Positions 55,531 to 64,000 of a stretch of 64,000 nt of DNA are shown here, in pieces (the stretch's first letter is position 1; every line of letters begins with the position of its first letter). Made by a program: the position numbers and the translations under genes. This DNA is from Antilocapra americana (taxonomy: Eukaryota > Chordata > Mammalia > Artiodactyla > Antilocapridae): NCBI GenBank assembly GCA_007570785.1, contig ML662445.1, forward strand, positions 2,421,365 to 2,485,364, in the 5' to 3' direction. The notes below the pieces were generated by a model that saw only the letters and a list, made by a program, of their open reading frames with translations, ran no database searches and was not told where the DNA came from.

Positions 55531-56798
55531 CTCTCTACGTGTAGCAAAGGTAAAAGTCGCTCATGAAGAGTGCTACAAAACCAAGGAAATAACACATCTT
55601 CTGTGTTTTTATGATGTTTTCCATTTCTGGGCCATAGGGTAACTGAGAGACGCAGAAAAAGGGAAAAGAAGTCTCTCACCAGGAATGACCCCTCATAGTC
55701 AAGGGGGGAAAACTCACAGTTCACACTGCTTCCCCAAGAGCAGAGCGAACAAGCCATCCTGTGCTACAGCATTGGGAATTCGTCTCCTGTCCTACAGACA
55801 TTCTGGGTAATTCTTTGAGGATTACATTAGCAATGTCTGACATTTCCATATGGGGGAAGAGTGAATAATTTTATGAAATGATACTCTCTTTGACAGAAAA
55901 TGCATCTTGAACATTTTAATACAATATGAATGGAAATTACACAGAAACCCCACAGTCTGTTTCCATCAGTAATAGCAAGGGCATTCTTGTCAGGAGACTG
56001 GAAATGTATTTCAATACAAATGCCTAGGGGCTCAGCACATTTTGTACATTTAAATTTTAAAAAGGCATAGGTGTAGGTTCAACATGAATCACTAGAATTA
56101 CGGTGCAGCTTATGGACTCTGTGCATCTCAGTAGCAGATTCTCTGAAGCCGATGACTAACACCATGTGTGGATTCAAGCTACAGATTCACCGTTCATCCT
56201 CAGAACATTCAGGGGTGCACGGTGCACCCTCAGCATCTCCTCTGGGTCATTCCCTGTAAGATGAGCGTGATGTCAGGAATGCACTCATCACACTTCCCTC
56301 CACCCTCACCATCTTCATTCCGCTCTCGTTCAGTCTACATAGTGGCCAGGTCCCACTCAGCTGAAATGGTGTGTCTGTCGGTGGTGACAACACAGAGGGT
56401 CAAATATGATTTCATTATGTAACACTGCAGATCAAAAGGCACATGGTCATTTAGAAAATGTGATGCTACTCCTTCAGGACTACTGTGACACAGACTTCAC
56501 ACTGAACCTTTTCAAAGATTACAAGACAGTGCACTGGAAGTGGAAAATTTTCTTCGTGGTGTGCCAACCCAAATACCCAACGCACAGACAGAGAACGCAA
56601 TTTCAGCTCTCCCAAATGCTCAAGCTCACCTTATATTTCAAGAATATAGAAATTCATTTGACACAAGTAACTCTCTGAGTGTATTTCCCTGTTTGAAGAT
56701 TTGCAGTACTCCCTATTTTCAAGGCTGATGGACATTTACCTGGCGTGTGGCTGCCATGTCCAGGGCCATCCTTGTCTGTATCCATGTCATTCTTGTTT
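55531..56798. other. intergenic stretch, nothing assigned
   Basis: No gene or repeat recognised. Frames at 56.17-56.73 kb have no known domain. Confidence 0.4.
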
Positions 56799-56809
56799 AC
56801 TGTTATCTT

Positions 56810-57541
56810 CAGTTCAGTTCAATTCAGTTCAGTCACTCAATCGTGTCCGTCTCTTTGCGACCCCATGAACTGCAGCACGCCAGGCCTCCCTGTCCATCAC
56901 CAGCTCCCGGAGTCTACTCAAACCCATGTCCATCGAGTCGGTGATGCCATTCAGTCACCTCATCCTCTGTCATCCCCTTCTCCTCATGCCCCCAATCCTT
57001 CCCAGCATCAGGGTCTTTTCCAATGAGTCAACTCTTCACATGAGGTGGCCAAAGTATTGGAGCTTCAGCTTCAACATCAGTCCTTCCAATGAACACCCAG
57101 GACTGATCTCCTTTAAGATGGACTGGTTGGATCTCCTTGCAGTTCAAGGGACTCTCAAGAGTCTTTTCCAATACCACAGTTCAAAAGCATCAATGCTTCG
57201 GTGCTCAGCTTTCTTCACCATCCAACTCTCACATCCATACATGACCACTGGAAAAACCATATCCTTGACTAGATGGACTGTTGTTGGCAAAGTAATGTCT
57301 CTGCTTTTCAATATGCTATCTAGGTTGGTCATAACTTTCCTTCCAAGGAGTAAGCATCTTTTAATTTCATGGCTGAAATCACCATCTGCAGTGATTTTGG
57401 AACCCCCCAAAATAAAGTCTGACACTGTTTCCACTGTTTCTCCATTTATTTCCCATGAAGTGATGGGACCAGATGCCATGATCTTAGTTTTCTGAATGTT
57501 GAGCTTTAAGCCAACTTTTTCACTCTCCTCTTTCACTCTCA
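56810..57541 (-). mobile_element. BovB LINE, 5' truncated, with target-site duplication
   Basis: It runs from 'cagttcagttcaattcagtt' at the 3' end to 'tttcactctcctctttcact'. Repeats 'actgttatctt' (56799-56809) and 'actgttacctt' (57542-57552) flank it. Its minus frame (57542-57144) encodes the C-terminal RT part including 'LNIQKTKIM' and 'GDFSHEIKRCLLLGRKVM'. This is one of the least decayed BovB segments, but the RT catalytic core is absent. Confidence 0.95.
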
Positions 57542-57552
57542 ACTGTTACCTT

Positions 57553-58689
57553 ACAGGTTATTAAATATTTTGAATAACAACATGCCAATCTCAGGCACTT
57601 GTTAAAGTCAAATGAAATCACTGAAACTACTATGTATTGAACGAGACATGGTTCCATAATTTGGAGGACCTGTAGATTAAGTCCTTAATTTATATCATCA
57701 CGTGGTATTAACTCAACTAAAGATAAAGAAATGGACCCAGGTCCCTGACCTCACAAGGGGCATGTGGGTCAGAGCCTGAGTTTCTCTGACTTGAGCTCTT
57801 ACCCTTTGCTCACAATCTCGGAGTCCTCACCCAATTCACGGGAGGGCTTGTGCATTACTTCCACTTCGAATGTCAGGTCTGCCTCCTCCACAGCCAGATC
57901 TTGCTGACATCAAAACCGAGAAAAAGAAGCCTTTCCACATTGGAGCTCAGGCATGGGCTGTTGTGAAAATGGTTTATTTTCATGTTTAGAATGAGTGAAA
58001 CCTATCATGAGCCACTGACAGGCCACAGACAAAACTAGAGAGGGGGTCCGTTCACAGACGTGGGCACCTCTGGAGGGCTCCCACCCTGGAACAAGATGTG
58101 GTCTCTGCAAGCTGGACCCTTTCCCGAGGTCAGAGATGAAGACAGAGGAAGTTTGGCAAAGGCGATGCACAGAACATGACCCAAAGGACTGCAGATGGTC
58201 AGCCTGGCAAGGGAAAGGCCTGAGGAACATCATGATGGCACGTGTGAGGACAGAGATCTGACTTATTTTACAAGCTCTCAGGTGGGAGCTGGGGAGCAGG
58301 ATGTGGACACCCATGGAAGTCACCTTGAGGTTGGTTTTGGATTAATGTACATTCACGTTTTGGAAAAGGAAGACTTTTAAATTGAAGCTTGTTTTCTGTG
58401 GCCTGGTGAATTCTGTCGCTGCACTTGATTAAGTCCAGGCTGGGGAGTGCTTGGCATGACTGCAGAGCTCAGGGAAGCCTTTGATCTGTGTTTGTGTTAC
58501 ATGGGCTCCCAATCTTGAGATCCCAGGAATCTAAACCGTGAGCAAAGAAGGATGCTGATCTTTTCAACCTGATTTCCTTGTGCTCAAGACCTGCCATCCA
58601 CTGAAGGGCTCACATCACTTCCCTGAGTTCAGGGTGGCCGTTTGGAAAGCCTGTCGGTCATCAGCCGCTTACAGTGGGAAGAAAAGTAG
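57553..58689. other. intergenic stretch, nothing assigned
   Basis: A minus frame of 137 codons (57910-58323) has no recognised domain. No repeat assigned. Confidence 0.4.
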
Positions 58690-58832
58690 CTGTTCATTCA
58701 TCCAACAGAGAATTAGCAAGCACCTACTCTGTGCCAGGCACTATTCTAGTCTCTTGGAATACACCTGTGAACAAAGCAGACAAACACCCCTGCTCTCATG
58801 GGTCTTAACGTCTTAACAGGAGGGTGAAGACA
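58690..58832 (-). repeat. L2 LINE 3' end (antisense)
   Basis: 'tcattcatccaacagagaat', 'agcacctactctgtgccagg', 'cactattctagtctcttgg', 'gtgaacaaagcagacaaaca', 'cctgctctcatgggtcttaa' give the antisense L2 tail in full order. Confidence 0.85.
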
Positions 58833-59441
58833 ATACTCAATAGACTAGAAAAAAGGTAAGCTTTATTGTGTTCCAAGAGCTGGGAGAAAGGAATGGAGGA
58901 GGAAGCAGTGCATAGGGTTGCAGGTGGGGAGGAGGCGTGACAGGGAGGGTGATGGATGGAGAGGATGCGGAGGACGTGGGTCCCCTTGCAGGCAAGTCTG
59001 TGGATGCCAGAACTTGCCCACTTCCCTTGTTTGGTGCTAGTCACTGTCACTAGCCTTACTAGCAGTGGCCCAAATAAAGAGCAAAGCTGAGTGGTTGGAG
59101 CTTCACTTTTGTCACCCTTGGGTTTTCTTCCCAGGCATTTATCGTAAGTCAGCATGAGCCTGAGTAGAGAGCAGGCAAAGAGAAGAAAGAATTCCAGGTA
59201 AATCATAGATGGAGAGACTCACTCTGTCCCCTGAGCTGCTGCTCCACAGTGTCCTAAGAAGTCCAGCCTGGAGATGAGTCTCACAGGAGGAAGAAGAGAT
59301 GTGTCAGAGTGGAACTCTGGCCCAGCAAACTAGCCCCTCACTTTTGGAAGCAATTTCACAGCATGCACTGGTGCTATACAAAGCATTTATTTCTTTGGAC
59401 CTTTTCATCTTAACTTTTAAATATTTGCACTGTGTCATAAG
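58833..59441. other. intergenic stretch, nothing assigned
   Basis: No gene or repeat recognised. A minus frame of 133 codons has no known domain. Confidence 0.4.
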
Positions 59442-60868
59442 AGACGGGAATACCAGACCCCCTTACATGCCCCCCTGAGAAATCTGTGTGCAGGTCAAGA
59501 AGCAACAGTTAGAATCAGACATGGAACAATAGAATGGTTCCAATTTGGGAAAGGAGATGTCAAGGTTGTATATTGTCAGCCTGCTTATTTAACTTATATT
59601 CAGAGTACATCATGCAAAATGCTGGGCTGGATGAAGTGCAAGCTGGAATCAAGATTGCCAGGAGATATATCGATAACCTCAGATATGCAGATGATACCAA
59701 CCTTATGGCAGAAAGCGAAGAGGAACGAAAGAGCCTCTTGATGAAAGCAAAAGAGGAGAGTGAAAAGGCTGGCTTGAACTCAATATTCAAAAAACTAAGA
59801 TCAAAAAACTAAGAGTTGGACTATAAAGAAAGCTGAGCACCAAAGAACTGATGCTTTTGAACTGTGGTGTTGGAGAAGACTCTTAAGAGTCCCTTGGACT
59901 GCAAGGAGATCCAACCAATCCATCCTAAAGGAGATCAGTTCTGGGTGTTCATTGGAAGGACTGATGATGAAGCTGGAACTCCAATACTTTGGCCACCTGA
60001 TGAGAAGAGCTGACTCATTGGAAAAGACTCTGATGCTGGGAAAAATTGAGGGCATGAAGAGAAGGGGTGACAGACGATGAGATGGTTAGATGGCATCATC
60101 GATGGATCACCTCAATGGACATGAGTTTGTGCAAACTCTGGGAGATAGTGAAGGACAGGGAGGCCTGGTGTGCTGTGGTTCATGCAAAGAGTCGGACATG
60201 ACTGAGCGACTGAACTGAACTGAACTGAACATCATGGCATTCAGTCCCATCACTTCATGGCAAATAGATGGGGAAACAATGGAAACAGTGACAGACTATT
60301 TTTGGGGGCTCCAAAACCACTGCAGATGGTGACTGCAGCCATGAAATCAAAAGAAAAGCTATGACAAACCTAGAGGCAGTGTATTAAAAAGCAGAGACAT
60401 TACTTTACCAACAAAAGTCCATATAGTCAAAGCTATGGTTTTTCCAGTAGTCACGCATGCATATGAGACTTGGACCATAAAGAAAGCTGAGCACCAAAGA
60501 AGTGATGCTTTTGAACTGTGGTGTTGGAGAAGACTCTTGAGAGTCCCTTGGATTGCAAGGAGATTCAACCAGTCCATCCTAAAGAAAATCAGTTTTGAAT
60601 ATTCATTGGAAGGACTGATGCTGACGCTGAAGCTCCAATACTTTGGCCACCTGATATGAAGAACTGACTGCTTAGAAAAGACCCTGATGTTGGGAAAGAT
60701 TGAAGGGAGGAGGAGAAGGGGATGACAAAGGATGAGATGGTTGGATGGAATCACTGACTCAATGGACATGAGTTTGAGCAAGCTCTGGGAGTTGGTGATG
60801 GACAGGGAAGCCTGGCATGCTGCAGTCCATGGGATCACAAATTGTCAGACTCGACTGTGAGTGAACTG
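59442..60868 (+). mobile_element. BovB LINE (outer copy), interrupted by a second BovB
   Basis: The left part (59442-59803) covers the RT palm: 'YADD' at codons 59684-59695 within a 92-codon frame that reads '...NLRYADDTNLMAESEEERKSLLMK...'. It breaks off at 'aaaactaagatca'. The next BovB block, 'atcatggcattcagtccc', resumes at 60231 and continues to 'gtgagtgaactgat' (about 60868). The gap is filled by another BovB 3' piece. Neither half is functional. Confidence 0.93.
59804..60230 (+). mobile_element. BovB LINE 3' fragment nested in BovB
   Basis: After a tandem repeat of 'tcaaaaaactaaga' (59787-59800 and 59801-59814) it starts at 'gttggactataaagaaagct' and ends with three or four GAACT repeats at 60211-60230. 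The same block recurs in the outer copy from about 60466. It is a 5'-truncated insertion or a local rearrangement. Confidence 0.88.
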
Positions 60869-60880
60869 ATACCACTAAAA

Positions 60881-61350
60881 GGGCTTCCCAGGTGGCTCAG
60901 TGGTAAAGAATCTGCCTGCCAAGCAGGAGATCTGGATTCGATCCCTGAGTCAAGAAGATTCCTGGAGAAGGAAATGGTAACCCACTCCAGGATTCTTGCC
61001 TGGAAGTGCTTGTGAAGTGAAAGTTGCTCAGTCGTGTCCAACTCTTAGCAACCCCATGAATTGTATAGTCCACAGAATTCTCCAGGCCAGAATACTGGAG
61101 TGAGGTAGCTTTTCCCTTCTTCAGGGAATCCCTTCCCAATCCAGGGATTGAACCCAGGTCTCCTGCATTGCAGGCGGATTCTTTACCAGCTGAGCCACAA
61201 GGGAAGCCCAAGAATACTAGAGTTTTTCTTGCCTGAAGAATCCTTGCCTGAAGGATTCTGGCCTGGAGAATCCCATGAACAGAGGAGCCTGGCGGGCTAC
61301 AGTCCTTGGGGTCGCAAAGAGACAGACACGACTTGGAGACTAAACAACAG
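60881..61350 (+). repeat. Bov-tA SINE (outer), split by an inverted Bov-A2
   Basis: The left part 'gggcttcccaggtggctcag' to 'gattcttgcctggaa' (60881-61005) continues at 61227 with 'ttcttgcctgaagaatcc' and 'cagaggagcctggcgggct' to 'acacgacttggagactaaac'. A short tandem of 'cttgcctgaa(g)gat' units lies at the right junction. Confidence 0.92.
61006..61226 (-). repeat. Bov-A2 SINE (antisense) nested in Bov-tA
   Basis: 'gaagtgaaagttgctcagtc', 'ctccaggccagaatactgg', 'ccagctgagccacaagggaa' and the first bases of a second monomer ('caagaatactagag'). 'ttcttgcctggaa' (60993-61005) and 'ttcttgcctgaa' (61227-61238) look like its target-site duplication. Confidence 0.9.
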
Positions 61351-61499
61351 CAACAATGACATAAGAGGTAGGAAAGTGAAAGATTGAAAGAGTTAGTCAC
61401 TCAGCTATCACATTATGATAGCTATTGTTAGTTTTCCTCCCCAAAATGTGGTGTCACATAACTAGATATGTCCACTTACTCACCTGTTCCTCAAGAAGT

Positions 61500-63260
61500 C
61501 CAATTAATATTTTACCTTTGTCATTCTGATGGTGAAAATTAACATCCAGCTCTCTTACTGTGTGTTTCTTTGATTGTTCTTAAACCTCACTGTCGTCTGT
61601 CCGTTTCTAGGGACTAGTCATCAGTGTGTTTTGTATCTCTCTCTCTCGAGCTGCCTTGTTTTTCTTGACCTTTTGATCTTTATATATTAGGGCAATTAAA
61701 ACTTCATCTGGATAAATTCCACATTTTTTCCCATTTCTTTTTTAAGGTATCTTTGACCAAATTAATTATTTTTTCCTTTATATTTTCATGATCTTCATCT
61801 TGGTTAATGAACAACAATAAAACCTTCTCCACCCCTCAAATTAAGGTAATCGCTTCTAGTTTGGGCTTCCCTGGTGGCTCAGACAGTAAAGAATCTACTT
61901 GCAAAGTGGGAGATATGAGTTTGATTCCTGGGTCAGGAAGATCCCCTGAAGAAGGAAACAGCAACTCACTCCAGTATTCTTGCCTGGGAAATCCTATGGA
62001 CAGAGGAGCCTGGGGGGCTAGAGTCTATAAGGTCCCAAAAGAGTCAGACACGACTTAGTGACTAAACAACAACAGTCAAGGGTTCCCCCTTTGATTTGAA
62101 ATATAATCTTTACTGTGTCCTTTTAAGCCTAAAGCTGGGAGTGGGTTTATTTCCGAGCCGTCCATTTTCTTGCCCACATCAGCCGGCTCTCTGCTCACTG
62201 CAGCTGCTTTACCTCGGCTGGCCTGCTGGAGCCGGGCCGCCCAAGGCCTGCGTCTCTTGTGCTCCCTCCTGTCTAAGCTGCAGGGCATTCTCGCTTTCCA
62301 ACTGACTGGATTTTTCAACACGAAAATGAGATTTGGATTGAACTTGCAGTTAGAGGTTAATTTGGGGAGAATGGACTGCTCTATGTACTGAATTTTCTCA
62401 TGTGAGCACAAGCTACAGCTCTTCATGTTTTTCAGGCGTGTATTTTCCAGTAGAATCATTTAGCTTAATGCATATACACTTTTCATTGTGTTCAACACCA
62501 GCTGTGATAGAGCCCTCAATGCTCTTGTGAATCATTATACATAAAAATATGATAGAATTTTACATTTATGTGTATGTAAAGAGATAAATTTATGGCCATT
62601 TCTCTAAACACTATTCTGCTTTGGTTAAATTTTTGGACTTTTCTAAGTCAACAGCCATATAATCTATTCAAAAGGATAATATTAACTTTTAATTTTCAGT
62701 ATTTGCACATTATTTTTTTCTTGTAATAATAACTGAACCCCCCCAGATCAAGATAATACTACTAGGGCTTGTTGTTTCTGTCTTGTATCTGCAATCATTT
62801 TTTAGAAATATTTCTAATTTTAATGAATAAAAGGTCTTCATCAGAAATGGCTGTGAAATATTAATTGTTATTTTAATGTCTATCTAAAGGATCATAACAT
62901 TTATCTCCTTTAATATATAAATGTAGTGAAAAATTGCTTTCTGAGAATAAAACCTACTTGGTTATGGCACACTGCTTTTTAATACACTGCAGATTTCTTT
63001 GGCTCCCATTTTAAATTAAAATTTTTGCATTAATTTTCATAAGAGATATTGATTTACAGTGTTCCCTTTTTCTGTTTTTTGTTTGTTCACTTTGATCTCT
63101 TTATGAACTGTTTTCATATAGCATGTACTTCTAAGATGAATCGTCCTGCTCTGAGATTATTTAAAGAATTGAGAAACTACCTGTTTCTTGGACTTATTGG
63201 AATTTTCCTTTAAAACTACTAGGTTGATATTTCTGGTACATTTTTCATTTTGTTATGGTG
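61500..63260 (-). repeat. decayed old L1 ORF2 region (antisense)
   Basis: Read on the plus strand the order fits antisense L1: 'ctttatatattagggcaatt', 'gggtttatttccgagccgtc', 'ggattgaacttgcag', 'ggttaatttggggagaatgg', 'catcagaaatggctgtgaaa', 'tttaatatataaatgtagtg', 'taaaacctacttggttatgg', 'gcattaattttcataagaga'. No frame survives. A Bov-tA at 61863-62074 interrupts it. The 62.16-62.30 kb part is unusually GC-rich for such a relic. Confidence 0.65.
61863..62074 (+). repeat. Bov-tA SINE
   Basis: 'gggcttccctggtggctcag', 'gattcctgggtcaggaagat', 'ctccagtattcttgcctggg', 'agtcagacacgacttagtga', tail 'ctaaacaacaacag'. Full length; inserted in the antisense L1 relic. Confidence 0.94.
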
Positions 63261-63329
63261 TTTGGTAATTTTTTTTCTATTACCAATATTATTTCTATTA
63301 TTGCTAGAAATAATGGGAAAATACACATC

Positions 63330-63475
63330 ACAAAGCTGTTTGTTGAAGCGTTATCTCTCTTACTGAAAAATTGGAAGCAACCTGAATATCCAACAATGGG
63401 GAATTGCTAAATAAATTACCTGGGCTGTTTTCGAGATGACCAGGCAGCCCTCGTGTAGCATGTAAGCTACACGCT
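63330..63475 (+). repeat. old L1 3' remnant
   Basis: 'actgaaaaattggaagcaac', 'ctgaatatccaacaatgggg', 'aattgctaaataaattacct' follow the common old L1 3' UTR order. It is in the opposite orientation to the L1 relic just upstream. Confidence 0.6.
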
Positions 63476-63672
63476 GACACAGGGGACTCAGGACACAGAG
63501 GTGAACGTGTGTCTTGATTTTCACACTGTAAACAGGCATGTGTGAAGAAGGGCATCCATGATGTGATCTCATGGGATTATAGATCGCCTGCTTTATTCTC
63601 ATTTTCCAAGCTTCCCATAAAACTGTGTGGAGATGCGAGAGCTGGCGGCCTAGTTCTTATTCTGGCTGCAGG
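63476..63672. other. short intergenic stretch
   Basis: Nothing assigned between the old L1 piece and the terminal BovB. Confidence 0.4.
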
Positions 63673-64000
63673 CTTGTTGTTCAGTAGCCCAGTCGTGTCC
63701 TACTCTTTACAACACTGTAGACCGCAGCACACCAGGCTTCCCTGTCCTTTACTATCTCCTGGAGCTTGCTCAGACTCACGTCCATTGAGTGGATGGTGCC
63801 ATCCAGCCATCTCATCCTCTGTCATCCCCTTCTCCTCCTGCCTTCAATCTTTCCCAGCATCAGGGTCTTTTCCAATGAGTCGGCTCTTTGCATCAGGGGG
63901 CCAAAGGACTGGAGTTTCAGCTTCAGCACCAGTCCTTCAAGTGAGTATTCAGGGTAGATGTCCTTTGGATTGACTGGTTTGATCTCCTGTCTGTACAAAG
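63673..64000 (-). mobile_element. BovB LINE 3' end (antisense), runs off the window
   Basis: 'cttgttgttcagtagcccag', 'cagcacaccaggcttccctg', 'catctcatcctctgtcatcc', 'tttcccagcatcagggtctt', 'ttgactggtttgatctcctg'. The element is cut by the window end, so its full length is unknown. Confidence 0.93.

Noticed and set aside
56926..57495. 189-codon plus-strand frame
   Set aside because: It is the antisense reading of a BovB element; the coding sense is on the minus strand.
1..64000. CRISPR array, operon, prophage or bacterial system
   Set aside because: The sequence is mammalian, with ruminant retroposons throughout. No regularly spaced repeats and no prokaryotic gene organisation.

Overview
This is a mammalian nuclear genomic window, almost certainly from a ruminant. 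The evidence is the density of ruminant-specific retroposons: at least 20 Bov-tA/Bov-A2 SINEs, ten or so 5'-truncated BovB (RTE) LINE fragments, cetartiodactyl CHR tRNA-SINEs, and young L1 3'-UTR pieces of the artiodactyl type. No intact protein-coding gene is visible. The open frames are short, often lack an ATG, and mostly lie inside repeats, CA tracts or GC-rich DNA. Older layers (MIR, L2, L1M, Tigger1-type, MER5-type, old LTRs) underlie the ruminant elements and are often split by them.

Layout. 1-20 kb: intergenic DNA with an old LTR-like repeat (4.3-4.7 kb), a Tigger1-derived DNA transposon remnant (5.5-6.0 kb), an LTR-like segment with CCAAT and TATA motifs (7.1-7.7 kb), scattered SINEs, BovB tails at 10.6 and 17.6 kb, and an L1 tail split by a SINE at 8.2-8.7 kb. 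20-30 kb: an AT-rich repeat-poor stretch, a small CpG-rich block (21.3-21.6 kb), an uninterrupted run of 31 C (22.3 kb), unexplained overlapping open frames at 24.8-25.2 kb, and a 5'-truncated L1 with clear target-site duplications (26.5-27.1 kb). 30-40 kb: SINEs, a 1-kb BovB with a recognisable RT fragment (33.8-34.8 kb), and the most interesting object in the window, a retrocopy at 35.47-36.01 kb. It starts at what looks like the mature 5' end of the H/ACA snoRNA SNORA70, continues through retained intron into the terminal exon of RPL10, and ends in a poly(A) tail, with target-site duplications on both sides.

39-43 kb is repeat-poor and leads into a strong CpG island (about 41.4-43.1 kb) containing a good 5' splice-site match. 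This is the only credible promoter or first-exon region, and I cannot name its gene. 43-53 kb is mostly low-repeat DNA with a long CA/GTGC tract (49.5-49.7 kb). 53-64 kb is rich in BovB and SINE insertions, including a BovB inside a BovB (59.4-60.9 kb), a Bov-A2 inside a Bov-tA (60.9-61.35 kb), and a decayed antisense L1 (61.5-63.3 kb).

The window does not show a set of genes working together. It is a non-coding landscape shaped by retrotransposition, with one candidate CpG-island promoter and one unusual snoRNA-ended retrocopy. Repeat family names rest on recognised sequence signatures. No database search was run, and edges are approximate unless target-site duplications are quoted.
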